In this document: positions 7,620-14,927 of the stretch, one piece after another
Layout: each line of letters starts with the position of its first letter
Position numbering within the stretch: the first letter of the stretch is position 1
NCBI GenBank assembly: GCA_035711845.1
Contig: DASTBU010000116.1
Location: 1-19,657, forward strand
Source: DASTBU01 sp035711845
GTDB lineage: Bacteria > Acidobacteriota > Vicinamibacteria > Vicinamibacterales > 2-12-FULL-66-21
Length of the DNA: 19,657 nt
Direction of reading: 5' to 3'
Notes under the pieces: model-generated
The model's input: only the letters and a program-made list of their open reading frames with translations
Database searches by the model: none
What the model was told of the DNA's origin: nothing
Position numbers and translations under genes: made by a program

Positions 7620-8834
7620 TCATAACTCCTCCGCCGCCGGCGCTCTCGCGGGGGCAATCGGCGATGACACCATCAGCCTTCGGACCAGGGTTGCGAGCGC
7701 GAGTAGCGCAGTCGCGTCGAGCAGGAAGACCGCCCGGATACTCACGGACGCCAGCATCCCATTCAATATCGGGCTCAATGCAAGGCCGGTGAGCGACGCC
7801 GTCGTCAGGAGCCCGAAACCTGCGCCCCGTGCGGCGGGCGGAATGACGGAGCCTGCCGCGGTGTAGGCGGCCGTGGTGGCCAGACCAATCGCCACTCCGA
7901 AGAGCGGCGTTCCGAGAAGCAGCGTCAGCGTCTGTCCCGCAAACACGTAGACGAGCGCACCGACCGACCCCACGGCGGCGGCGCCAGCGATCAGGGCGCG
8001 CGGCGAGTATCGACGCAGCAAGTGGCCGCAGATCTGATTGCCAAGCGCGGCCGCGCCGGCAGTGATCGAGAATAGAATCCCCGAGACGAGCGGCGCGCGG
8101 TCTGCGGGCGTGCCCAACTCGCCGACATAGAGCGGAAGGATGGGACCGACGCTTCGATCGACGAACTGGAGCCCGAAGACCACCGCCATCAGCAGCACGA
8201 AATTCTCGAACGCGAGCACGTTCCGAAACGTGACCCGAACGTCCGCGCCGCTCGACCGCTCCTTTTCCATCCGGCGCTCCCGATACATCACGAACACCAG
8301 CACGGCCGCGACGAGGTAGAAAGCCGATGTGACGAGGAACGCACGGCGGAGGCCGACAAGTTGTGCGACCGTTCCCCCGATCACAGGACCCAGCGCCGGG
8401 CCGAGCCGCTGCGCCGTCTGAACGATCCCGATCGCATAGGCCATCTGGTCTGGTGGCGCCGTATCGGCCGCCATGGTGAGCGTGAGCGCGCCGTAGCCGG
8501 CAAACAGTCCCTGGAAGGCCCGAAGCGCGAACACGTGCCACGGCTCGCTCACGAACGCCATCGCCGCCATGACGACGACGAAGCTGAGGAGGGAGCGCTC
8601 CACCATGACCTTTCGGCCGACCCGATCGGCGAGCCGCCCCCAGAGCGGCGCCATCAGTGCGGTGACGGCAGGGGTCACGCCGAGGCTCAGACCCGACCAC
8701 AGGGCAATCTCCCCGACGTCCTCCACCCCGAGCGACTGGAAATACAGCGGCAGGAAGGGCATCACCAGCGTGAAGCCGGTGAACCCGATGAAGCTGGCGG
8801 CCGTGACCGCGAAGAGATTCTTTTTCCAGGTCAA
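7620..8834 (-). CDS. Major facilitator superfamily transporter (DHA1-like drug/metabolite efflux type)
   Basis: 404 residues with about twelve hydrophobic segments, the standard MFS length. The N-terminal half shows TM1 with VMPFLPLYF, then the motif-A loop GRLADRVGRKVMV (66-78) between TM2 and TM3, a Gly/Pro-rich RLGPALGPVIGGTVA in the TM5 region, and a charged cytoplasmic linker (about 190-205, RERRMEKERSS) between the two six-helix bundles. Such proteins are proton antiporters in the inner membrane that export drugs or metabolites; the substrate cannot be told. The start is a TTG at 8834, chosen because TM1 follows directly. No Shine-Dalgarno is present and a heptamer array begins 11 bases upstream. 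It is followed by the repeat element at 7572-7619, which separates it from the YrdC-family gene. Confidence 0.9.
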   Translation of the reverse strand: MTWKKNLFAVTAASFIGFTGFTLVMPFLPLYFQSLGVEDVGEIALWSGLSLGVTPAVTALMAPLWGRLADRVGRKVMVERSLLSFVVVMAAMAFVSEPWHVFALRAFQGLFAGYGALTLTMAADTAPPDQMAYAIGIVQTAQRLGPALGPVIGGTVAQLVGLRRAFLVTSAFYLVAAVLVFVMYRERRMEKERSSGADVRVTFRNVLAFENFVLLMAVVFGLQFVDRSVGPILPLYVGELGTPADRAPLVSGILFSITAGAAALGNQICGHLLRRYSPRALIAGAAAVGSVGALVYVFAGQTLTLLLGTPLFGVAIGLATTAAYTAAGSVIPPAARGAGFGLLTTASLTGLALSPILNGMLASVSIRAVFLLDATALLALATLVRRLMVSSPIAPARAPAAEEL

Positions 8835-8844
8835 GCGATAAGAA

Positions 8845-8958
8845 ATGCTGAATGCTGAATGCTGAATGCTGAATCGAATCCTGTCGCCGAGCCAGCCTCA
8901 GTATTTAGTATTCAGCACTCAGTATTCAGCATTCAGCATTCAGCATTCAGCACTTCAG
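8845..8958. repeat. Opposed heptamer arrays forming a perfect 29-bp inverted repeat
   Basis: The left array (8845-8874) is four ATGCTGA words plus AT. The right array runs TATTTAG, TATTCAG, CACTCAG, TATTCAG, CATTCAG three times (8902-8950) and ends CACTTCAG. 8846-8874 and 8924-8952 are exact reverse complements over 29 bases with a 49-base spacer. The glpX stop (TGA, 8957-8955) lies inside the right edge and the MFS start lies 11 bases beyond the left edge, so the whole gap between these genes is repeat plus spacer. Confidence 0.95.
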
Positions 8959-9944
8959 AATCTCACCCTCACCATCCGCGACTGCTCGACGTGAATGGTA
9001 TCGATGAACCGGATGCGCGGGGGATCGCTCTGCATGACGAGAGAGGAGGTCCGGGTGCCGTCGCCGAAGAATCGGACACCCCGCATCAATGTGCCGTCAG
9101 TCACACCGGTGGCTGCGAAGATGATCGTAGAACCCGAGGCGAGGTCCTTGGACGTGTACACGCGCCGGAAATCCGTGATCCCCATCTCACGACAGCGTTG
9201 CTCGTGCTCGGGCTTGTTGACGACGAGGCGAGCAAAGATTTCTCCGTTGAGGCACCGCATTGCTGCCGCGGTCAACACGCCTTCCGGCGCGCCGCCGGTC
9301 CCCATCACCGCGTGGACGCCGCTGCCGACGACCGCGGCGGCGATGCCGGCCGACAAATCGCCATCTCCGATCAACCGAATTCGCGCGCCCGTCGCCCGAA
9401 TCTGCTCGATCAGGGTTTCGTGCCGCGGACGATCGAGCACGATCACCACGAGGTCCTCGACGTCGCGCTCCAGACATCGCGCGATGGCACGGAGGTTCTC
9501 GGAGACGGGCGCGTCGAGGCTCACGGCCTGCTTCGAGCTCGGACCAACGACCAGCTTTTCCATGTAGAGATCGGGCGCGTGCAACAACCCGCCCCGATCC
9601 GAGGCGGCGAGCACGGCGATCGCATTCGGCGCACCCGTCGCGCACAGGTTCGTGCCTTCAAGCGGATCGACGGCGATGTCGACTTGCGTCAACTCGGTGC
9701 CCGGCTGCCCACCCTTCGCGCCGAGGCCAACCTTCTCGCCAATGAAGAGCATCGGCGCTTCGTCCCGCTCCCCTTCCCCGATCACGATCGTGCCGTCGAT
9801 CGCCACCGTGTCGAGACACTTGCGCATGGCCTCGACGGCTACCTGATCGGACTTGTGTCGATCCCCTTGGCCCATTGTATGGGCGCAGGCAATGGCCGCC
9901 TGTTCGACGACCCGAAGGAAATCGAGTGAAAGATCGGAGTTCAT
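8955..9944 (-). CDS. glpX: Fructose-1,6-bisphosphatase class II
   Basis: 329 residues. It hydrolyses fructose-1,6-bisphosphate to fructose-6-phosphate in the cytoplasm, the committed step of gluconeogenesis. Family marks: RHKSDQVAVEAMR (29-41), GEGERDEAP (56-64), VDPLEGTNL (92-100), GDGDLSAGIA (193-202) and GTGGAPEGVL (215-224), which together hold the Mg2+-binding acidic residues and phosphate contacts. Length matches GlpX. The ATG at 9944 has GGGGAG ten bases upstream. It begins 22 bases after the acyl-CoA dehydrogenase stop and is probably co-transcribed with it. That pairing makes physiological sense if fatty or amino-acid acyl-CoA breakdown feeds gluconeogenesis, which is inference. In organisms with ribulose-bisphosphate carboxylase this family may also be a sedoheptulose bisphosphatase; no Rubisco gene is seen here. 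Confidence 0.95.
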   Translation of the reverse strand: MNSDLSLDFLRVVEQAAIACAHTMGQGDRHKSDQVAVEAMRKCLDTVAIDGTIVIGEGERDEAPMLFIGEKVGLGAKGGQPGTELTQVDIAVDPLEGTNLCATGAPNAIAVLAASDRGGLLHAPDLYMEKLVVGPSSKQAVSLDAPVSENLRAIARCLERDVEDLVVIVLDRPRHETLIEQIRATGARIRLIGDGDLSAGIAAAVVGSGVHAVMGTGGAPEGVLTAAAMRCLNGEIFARLVVNKPEHEQRCREMGITDFRRVYTSKDLASGSTIIFAATGVTDGTLMRGVRFFGDGTRTSSLVMQSDPPRIRFIDTIHVEQSRMVRVRF

Positions 9945-9966
9945 GGCCTCTCGCTCCCCGCCACCA

Positions 9967-11181
9967 CTAGGCGCCGACCTTGTCCGAAAAGGCCGGCAGA
10001 TCGCACCGGGTCGGGCGGTCTTCGCGGAACCCGAGCACGTAGTCGGCCTGCATCAGCTTGTGGATTTCGCGCGTGCCCTCGTAGATCACCGCGCCCTTGC
10101 AGTTGCGGTAGAAGCGCCCGACAGGATATTCGTCCGAATAGCCATTCGCGCCGTGGACCTGCACGGCATCCCCCGCCGCGCGTTCGGACGCGACCGTGGA
10201 GAACCATTTCGCCAGACCGGTTTCCCGTGTGTTCCGGCGTCCCTGATTCTTGAGGAAACCGGCGCGCAGCCAGAGCAGCCTCGAGGCCTGGTAGTCCGAT
10301 TCCATCTGCGCGATCATTTCCTTGACCAGCTGGTGCTCCGCGATTCTGACCCCGAACGTCTTGCGCTCCTTCGCGTAGCGGATGCTGGCGTCGCGGCAGG
10401 CCCGGATGAGGCCAGTCGCGCCGGCTGCGACGGTGTAGCGCCCCTGGTCGAGCGCGAACATCGCGACCTTGAATCCCTCGCCCGGCCGGCCGACGAGGTT
10501 CTCCTCGGGCACCTCCACTTCTTCCATCTTGAAAAAGCCCGTATTGCCCGCCAGAATGCCCCACTTTTCCTTCAGGGTGCCGCTCGAGAAGCCCTTGAAG
10601 CCGCGCTCGATGATGAACGCGCTGATCCCCGACGTATCGCGCGCCTTCTTCTTCTCGAGGTCGGTCCAGGCGAATACCAGGAAGTTGTCGGCCACGTCTG
10701 CAAGCGAAATCCACATCTTCTCGCCCGTCACCCGATACCGGTCCCCTTGCTTGATGGCGACCGTCTGAATGCCGCGGACGTCGCTGCCGGCGGCGGGCTC
10801 GGTCAGGCCGTAGGTGGCAATCTTGCGCCCCTGGGCCTGCGGGACGAGGTAGCGCTTTTTCTGATCCTCGGTGCCCCACGTCAACAGAGATAGACAGTTG
10901 AGCCCAGCGTGCACCGACATGATGACGCGCAACGACGTGTCGACGTATTCCAGCTCTTCGCTGATGAGTCCCAGACTCACGTAATCCATGCCCGCGCCAC
11001 CGTAGTGCTGCGGGACCGAGCACCCTAGCAGGCCCATCTCGGCCATCTGCGGGAGGATGCCTGGATCGAAACGGTGTTCCCGGTCCAGCTCCCGGATGCG
11101 CGGAGCGACTTCCCTCGCGGCCCATTCGCGGACCGACTGCTCCAGCAGCCTCTGCTCCTCGGTCAAATCGAAATCGATCAT
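9967..11181 (-). CDS. Acyl-CoA dehydrogenase
   Basis: 404 residues, an FAD-dependent acyl-CoA dehydrogenase of standard length that passes electrons to electron-transfer flavoprotein. Seen: an N-terminal helical domain beginning FDLTEEQRLLEQSVREW (4-20), the flavin-binding YGLTEPAAGSDV (124-135) and KMWISLAD (155-162), RKTFGVRI with the following AEHQLVKEMIAQME (273-294), QVHGANGYSDEYPVGRFYRN (341-360) and the catalytic base Glu368 in IYEGTREIH. Glu at this place is typical of short/medium-chain and glutaryl-CoA type enzymes. The ATG at 11181 is chosen over a TTG at 11199 because GAAGGA sits seven bases before it. The exact acyl substrate is not evident; a C-terminal tail with RPTRCDLPAFSD is unusual to me. 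It lies upstream of glpX in a likely two-gene unit. Confidence 0.93.
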   Translation of the reverse strand: MIDFDLTEEQRLLEQSVREWAAREVAPRIRELDREHRFDPGILPQMAEMGLLGCSVPQHYGGAGMDYVSLGLISEELEYVDTSLRVIMSVHAGLNCLSLLTWGTEDQKKRYLVPQAQGRKIATYGLTEPAAGSDVRGIQTVAIKQGDRYRVTGEKMWISLADVADNFLVFAWTDLEKKKARDTSGISAFIIERGFKGFSSGTLKEKWGILAGNTGFFKMEEVEVPEENLVGRPGEGFKVAMFALDQGRYTVAAGATGLIRACRDASIRYAKERKTFGVRIAEHQLVKEMIAQMESDYQASRLLWLRAGFLKNQGRRNTRETGLAKWFSTVASERAAGDAVQVHGANGYSDEYPVGRFYRNCKGAVIYEGTREIHKLMQADYVLGFREDRPTRCDLPAFSDKVGA

Positions 11182-11188
11182 GATGGCG

Positions 11189-11194
11189 TCCTTC
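11189..11194 (-). promoter_or_regulatory. Ribosome-binding site deciding the acyl-CoA dehydrogenase start
   Basis: GAAGGA on the - strand, seven bases before the ATG at 11181. It favours that ATG over the in-frame TTG at 11199. Confidence 0.7.
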
Positions 11195-11240
11195 AGCAAT
11201 AGAAAATGAACGGCCTATTCTAGTCCTAATGATGTGAGAG

Positions 11241-11304
11241 GGGGACAGGCACCCTAAGGGGACAGGCACCCTAAGGGGACAGGCACCTTAAGGCACCTGT
11301 CCCC
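11241..11304. repeat. GGGGACAGG repeat, three direct units plus inverted arm
   Basis: Units at 11241-11257 and 11258-11274 are identical 17-mers (GGGGACAGGCACC plus CTAA). The third (11275-11291) ends TTAA instead and is closed by GGCACCTGTCCCC (11292-11304). The stem GGGGACAGG/CCTGTCCCC pairs across CCTTAAGG with a CA/CA mismatch, where the copy at 7572 has the paired CA/TG. It lies between the SAM hydroxide adenosyltransferase stop and the acyl-CoA dehydrogenase start. On the + strand its orientation is opposite to that of the 7572 copy. Confidence 0.93.
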
Positions 11305-11342
11305 CTCGGCAGAAACTGCAACACCTCGTTGGAAATGACTGG

Positions 11343-12131
11343 TCAGCTCCGGTGGACCTCGATCCGCGTGCCGCGGGCCATGTCGAATTGCTGGCCGGCG
11401 TGGCCCGCATTGACCGATAGCTCCAGATTGTCGGAGCTGCCGAAGAGCGCGCACAGTTCGCCACGCTCCATTTCCGTGTAGGTGGACACCAGCCGCGCAA
11501 CCGGGTACTCGCCCGCGAGAATGCGGACGGGCCGTCCATGGGCAAAGGCCTCGAACGTTCGCCGATCGATGTTCGACACCAGATTGCCGAACCGATCGGT
11601 GATGAGCACCTCTCCCGTGAGGACATCTTCGGCAACATGGGGCACGGGCAGCGCGAGCTGATGACAGATGCCGGCCGGCCGGCCGAGAGCCGAGAGCTGG
11701 ATCCCCCGGGCGAGCCACGCCGCCGCAGGGGCAAACCGATCGCGTCCTTCGAAGGTTCGACTGACCGTCGGGCGGGCGTACCGTCGCTCGGTGAGCTCGA
11801 CCACCTTTCGAGGCGGATCGTCCCGGAAAACCGCGGTCAACACGCCGTTGTCGGGAGCCACGAACCGGAATCCCCCGGCCTCGGCCGCAATCCCCCGCCG
11901 CGATGACCCCACGCCGGGGTCCACGACGACCAGGAAGATGGTGCCGGCCGGAAAGTAACGGTAGGTCGCTCCAAGCTGCAGCGCCCCACTCAGGACGTCA
12001 TGGGGCGGGATCTCGTGGGTGATGTCCACGAGCGTGACGTCAGGGCTGATCGCGAGGATCACCCCCTTGATGGTGCCGGCGTAGTGATCCTGACTGCCGA
12101 AATCGCTGAGCAGCGCGATGATCGGAGACAT
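11343..12131 (-). CDS. S-adenosyl-L-methionine hydroxide adenosyltransferase family (DUF62/SAM hydrolase)
   Basis: 262 residues, the usual size. The family cleaves SAM to adenosine and methionine with water, and includes relatives of fluorinase and chlorinase. Seen: IALLSDFGSQDHYAGTIKG (5-23), VDITHEIPPHDV (35-46), VVDPGVGSSRRG (69-80) with Asp71 and Arg78, VAPDNGVLT (91-99) and ITDRFGNLVSNI. The family's Asp-Arg-His set has Asp71 and Arg78 at the expected seven-residue spacing, but the His expected in F-H-G-R-D is Glu128 (TFEGRDRFAP). The ATG at 12131 is chosen because the first strand starts right after it; a GTG at 12155 is possible. No Shine-Dalgarno is clear. The neighbour upstream is a methyltransferase-like gene, another candidate SAM user. 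Whether the Glu variant is an active hydrolase is open. Confidence 0.92.
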   Translation of the reverse strand: MSPIIALLSDFGSQDHYAGTIKGVILAISPDVTLVDITHEIPPHDVLSGALQLGATYRYFPAGTIFLVVVDPGVGSSRRGIAAEAGGFRFVAPDNGVLTAVFRDDPPRKVVELTERRYARPTVSRTFEGRDRFAPAAAWLARGIQLSALGRPAGICHQLALPVPHVAEDVLTGEVLITDRFGNLVSNIDRRTFEAFAHGRPVRILAGEYPVARLVSTYTEMERGELCALFGSSDNLELSVNAGHAGQQFDMARGTRIEVHRS

Positions 12132-12327
12132 TGGTAGAGGATAACCCGACGACACGCGCGGCGTGCCACGTCCGACCGGTGGCGGGCCGCATACGCCAGT
12201 ACTCGGTCAGTGCCGCAGAAGCTGGCGAAAAGTGGCATCGCCGGTACCCTAACGCTGGCGCGGAAAAAAACGCCCTTTCCACATCGGTCCGAGCGACCCG
12301 CCTTCGTTCGACGTGCGGAGGGACCGG
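12132..12327. other. 196-base gap between methyltransferase-like and SAM-hydrolase genes
   Basis: No supported gene. It holds a T7 tract on the - strand (A-run at about 12263-12269) without a convincing GC-rich hairpin before it, and no heptamer or GGGGACAGG repeat. This is the only sizeable gap in the - strand run between 13056 and 7556 that lacks a repeat element. Confidence 0.5.
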
Positions 12328-12975
12328 CTACCGGCGTCGCAGCAGCATTTCGCGAGTGCTGCCCTTGAGGAGGAAAGAGTCCGACACGTTCAGCCCTTCG
12401 AACATGCGGATGATGTCGCGGTTCTGTAGCACGCGTTTCGGACCGCCTGCGCCCGCGTGGGCGCGGTGCCTGAGGCTTGTGTCGTCGACGATCTCGTACT
12501 TCGTGAACGGTGCCCGCTCGACGGGGATCGAACAGAAGAACCCCATGACGATGCCCCCCGGCTTGAGCATGCGGACGATCTGCCTGGCGAGGATGGGGGC
12601 GGAGGTCTTGTCAAGGAAGTCGAACACGTCCCAGCACAGGATGCCATCCACCGTCGCATCGCCGTGGCGGAACCGCTTCTCGAACCCCCCAGGCAGCTGA
12701 TCCAGCGTCCCGGCCCTGCTATGCCGATCGATGTCGGCCAGGAGGTCCTCGATGAACAGCTTGCAGCCCAGACGATCGCCGAAGTGCTCGACGTTGGTTC
12801 CGACGACCGGACCGAAATCGAGCAGTGTCGGCGAGGGCTGCTGCATGAGCGCCGAGAGGAACTTCGGGAGGCCCTTCGACGCGACCACCGGTTCGTGGGA
12901 CGAGCCAGTGACGCCTTGGGCCAGCCCGGCTTGCTCGGGCCGCTTACCGCTCCATTTCAGGATGGCTGTGAGCAT
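12328..12975 (-). CDS. Class I SAM-dependent methyltransferase-like protein
   Basis: 215 residues. The fold is suggested by a motif-I-like strand/loop LLDFGPVVGTNVEHF (51-65), with DFGP in place of the usual DxGxGxG, an acidic strand end FIEDL (74-78), the motif DGILCWDVFDFLD (110-122) and MLKPGGIVMGFF (136-147), the common post-II loop of class I methyltransferases. The N-terminus (1-45) is basic and polar; the C-terminal third (RHRAHAGAGGPKRVLQNRDI) could be substrate-binding. The ATG at 12975 lies 81 bases after the bactofilin stop, co-directional, so it is likely in the bactofilin transcript. The substrate is unknown. The loss of glycines in motif I leaves open that it binds SAM poorly or not at all. 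Confidence 0.8.
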   Translation of the reverse strand: MLTAILKWSGKRPEQAGLAQGVTGSSHEPVVASKGLPKFLSALMQQPSPTLLDFGPVVGTNVEHFGDRLGCKLFIEDLLADIDRHSRAGTLDQLPGGFEKRFRHGDATVDGILCWDVFDFLDKTSAPILARQIVRMLKPGGIVMGFFCSIPVERAPFTKYEIVDDTSLRHRAHAGAGGPKRVLQNRDIIRMFEGLNVSDSFLLKGSTREMLLRRR

Positions 12976-13056
12976 GGGTGCAGCGAGGACGTCGACTGTG
13001 TCCGGCGCAATGCGGCCGGCGCACCAGACGTCCTCGTCCGAGATGATCGCGGTCGA

Positions 13057-13590
13057 TTAACGTGCCGCGGCCCCAGCCTGTGCCGGGTGCGGCGCCGCCG
13101 CCGCCGGCTTGGCGTCGACCTTTTCGGCTGGCTTCGTGCTCGTGCCCGCCTTCTGCATGTCGATGCTGCCGCGGAAATGCGCACCCTCGGCAATCGCGAC
13201 GCGAGGCGCCGCAATATCCCCGTCCACCGAACCATTGTCGCGAATGTCCACTTTCTCGGTGGCTGTGACGTTGCCGGTCACCTCGCCGAGGATCACGACG
13301 GACTTGGCGAATACCTGCGCCTTGATCCGCCCGTTCGGCCCGATCGTCAGGACATTCTGCCGCAGCTCGATTTTCCCGTCTACCTGCCCTTCGATCGTCA
13401 GATCTTCGCTGCCGCTGAGCTCCCCCTTGATGATGACGGACTTTCCAATGTTCACAGTTGTTCTCTCCATTCCGCGCTGGGGCTCGTTGGGCGTGCGCAC
13501 CGATTCGGCGACCGGCGACGCCCCAACCGATGGGGCCGGACCGGAACCCGTCGGTACAGGGGGCTTCACAGCTTCATCCCGTTTCCACAT
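13057..13590 (-). CDS. bacA: Bactofilin (polymer-forming cytoskeletal protein)
   Basis: 177 residues. Bactofilins are bacterial beta-helix proteins that polymerise without nucleotide and scaffold envelope enzymes or chromosome-organising factors. The core is at about 46-145: VNIGKSVIIKGELSGSEDLT, IEGQVDGKIEL, ILGEVTGNVTATEKVDI and GSVDGDIAAPRVAIAEGA, a run of short beta turns with the Gly spacing typical of the family. It is flanked by a Pro-rich N-tail (about 1-45) and a Lys/Ala/Pro tail (148-177), both usual in bactofilins. The ATG at 13590 is chosen over TTG at 13596 because GGAG (13598-13601) is spaced seven bases from it. A good promoter lies upstream (13672-13701). It is the first gene of the - strand run. 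The symbol is generic; which bactofilin paralogue this is cannot be told. Confidence 0.93.
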   Translation of the reverse strand: MWKRDEAVKPPVPTGSGPAPSVGASPVAESVRTPNEPQRGMERTTVNIGKSVIIKGELSGSEDLTIEGQVDGKIELRQNVLTIGPNGRIKAQVFAKSVVILGEVTGNVTATEKVDIRDNGSVDGDIAAPRVAIAEGAHFRGSIDMQKAGTSTKPAEKVDAKPAAAAPHPAQAGAAAR

Positions 13591-13597
13591 GGGCAAT

Positions 13598-13601
13598 CTC
13601 C
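13598..13601 (-). promoter_or_regulatory. Ribosome-binding site for bactofilin
   Basis: GGAG on the - strand, seven bases before ATG 13590. It supports this ATG over the TTG two codons upstream. Confidence 0.65.
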
Positions 13602-13671
13602 ACTATCTGAAATAGTTTTCGACCGTTCGCAGGGTAACTTCAGTGTCGCGGCTGGGTAAGCAGGTCGCGCC

Positions 13672-13701
13672 AGTATACGGGCAGCTGTCGCGATCTGTCT
13701 A
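13672..13701 (-). promoter_or_regulatory. Sigma70-like promoter for the bactofilin transcript
   Basis: On the - strand TAGACA (13701-13696) and TATACT (13677-13672) are separated by 18 bases. Each hexamer matches the sigma70 consensus at five of six positions. It predicts a leader of about 70-75 bases before ATG 13590. It sits in the divergent region between bactofilin and the cysteine desulfurase gene, where a promoter is expected. Confidence 0.65.
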
Positions 13702-13740
13702 GTCCTTTTATTGCTGAGACTTAGCGCGAATGGTAACATT

Positions 13741-13746
13741 GGGAAG
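13741..13746 (+). promoter_or_regulatory. Ribosome-binding site deciding the cysteine desulfurase start
   Basis: GGGAAG, seven bases before ATG 13754. It supports that start over the in-frame ATG at 13730. Confidence 0.65.
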
Positions 13747-13753
13747 ATCACCC

Positions 13754-14911
13754 ATGCGCGTTTACTTCGATCACAATGCCACGACGCCGGTCGATCCAGC
13801 CGTGGTGGACGCCCTGGCAACCATCCTCCGCGACGAGTTCGGCAATCCGTCCAGTGTCCACCACTTCGGTCAACAGGCCAAAGCGCGTCTGGATGACGCC
13901 AGGACGGCGGTGGCATCCCTGATCAACGGCGACCCGTCGGAAGTGGTGTTCACGAGCGGCGGCACCGAGGCCGACAACTTCGCCTTGCGCGGCGTCGCCG
14001 AGGCGCTCGAGCCGACCGGCCGCCGTCATTTGATCGCGAGCGGGATCGAGCACGAGGCGGTCCTGAACACGCTCAAGGCCCTCGCACGACGAGGCTGGCG
14101 AACGACGATTCTACCAGTGGACGCGTCGGGCATCGTCGTTCCCGCGGAACTGAAGGCCGCCTTGGGCGACGACACGGCTCTGGTCTCGGTCATGCACGCC
14201 AACAACGAGATCGGAACCATCCAGCCGATTGCGGACCTCGCACGGTTGGCCCACGAACAGGGCGCCCTGTTCCACACAGATGCCGTCCAGTCTGTCGCGA
14301 AGGTTCCCGTAAACGTCCAGACGCTCGGGGTGGATTTGCTCTCGCTCTCGGCGCACAAGTTCAACGGGCCGAAGGGCGCTGGCGCGCTGTGGATCAAACG
14401 AGGCACGCGCGTTGCGGCGATCCTCACTGGCGGCCGCCACGAGCGCAACCGCCGTGCGGGCACCGAAAACGTACCCGGCATCGTCGGATTGGGTGTGGCC
14501 GCGCGGCTCGCGGTCCGCAAGCTGCAGACCGAGGGCGAGAGGCTGGGCGCGATGCGCGACCGCCTCGAGCAGGCCGTCCTGGAGCGGGTGTCCGGGACCG
14601 CCATCAACGGCGACCGGGCGCGTCGGGTTCCGAACACGACGAACATCAGCTTCGAAGGGGTCGAGGCGGAATCGCTGCTCATCGGCCTGGATCTCGAGGG
14701 GTTCGCGGTGTCCACCGGCTCGGCGTGCTCGTCTGGCACGCTCGAACCCTCGCACGTCCTCCGGGCGATGGGCCTCTCCGCTCACCGCACGCAGAACTCG
14801 ATCCGGATCAGTCTCGGCGCCGGCAACACCGACGAGCAGGTGGACCTCCTGCTCGACAAGCTGCCCGGGATCGTCTCCAGGCTGAGGAGCCTGACGAGGG
14901 TAGCGCGATAG
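13754..14911 (+). CDS. iscS: Cysteine desulfurase (NifS/IscS family)
   Basis: 385 residues, a PLP enzyme that takes sulfur from cysteine as an enzyme-bound persulfide and releases alanine. Seen: DHNATTPVDP (6-15), TSGGTEADN (67-75), GIEHEAVL with His100, MHANNEIGTIQP (147-158), HTDAVQS (174-180), the PLP lysine Lys202 in SLSAHKFNGPKG, and the active Cys325 in STGSACSSG, followed by SHVLRAMG. All key residues are present; the extended SSG loop after the Cys looks like group I (NifS/IscS) enzymes. The start at 13754 is set by GGGAAG and by the family's usual N-terminus. mnmA begins 16 bases after its stop, so its main role here is probably sulfur supply for tRNA 2-thiolation, as in the YrvO-MnmA pair of Bacillus. 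No iscU or iscA follows. Fe-S cluster work is possible but not indicated locally. Confidence 0.95.
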   Translation: MRVYFDHNATTPVDPAVVDALATILRDEFGNPSSVHHFGQQAKARLDDARTAVASLINGDPSEVVFTSGGTEADNFALRGVAEALEPTGRRHLIASGIEHEAVLNTLKALARRGWRTTILPVDASGIVVPAELKAALGDDTALVSVMHANNEIGTIQPIADLARLAHEQGALFHTDAVQSVAKVPVNVQTLGVDLLSLSAHKFNGPKGAGALWIKRGTRVAAILTGGRHERNRRAGTENVPGIVGLGVAARLAVRKLQTEGERLGAMRDRLEQAVLERVSGTAINGDRARRVPNTTNISFEGVEAESLLIGLDLEGFAVSTGSACSSGTLEPSHVLRAMGLSAHRTQNSIRISLGAGNTDEQVDLLLDKLPGIVSRLRSLTRVAR

Positions 14912-14927
14912 GGATCTCGGTAATTCC

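Noticed and set aside
8845..8874. Alternative longer start for the MFS gene through the heptamer array
   Set aside because: The frame is open into the array, but no start codon follows there and the first membrane segment already begins just after the TTG at 8834.
8859..9929. 356-codon open frame on the + strand opposite glpX
   Set aside because: Its first part is translated heptamer repeat and the rest is the antisense of a clearly conserved enzyme gene.
12255..12300. Intrinsic terminator after the methyltransferase-like gene (T7 tract on the - strand)
   Set aside because: No stable GC hairpin directly precedes the T-run; the nearest stem is four base pairs and too far away.
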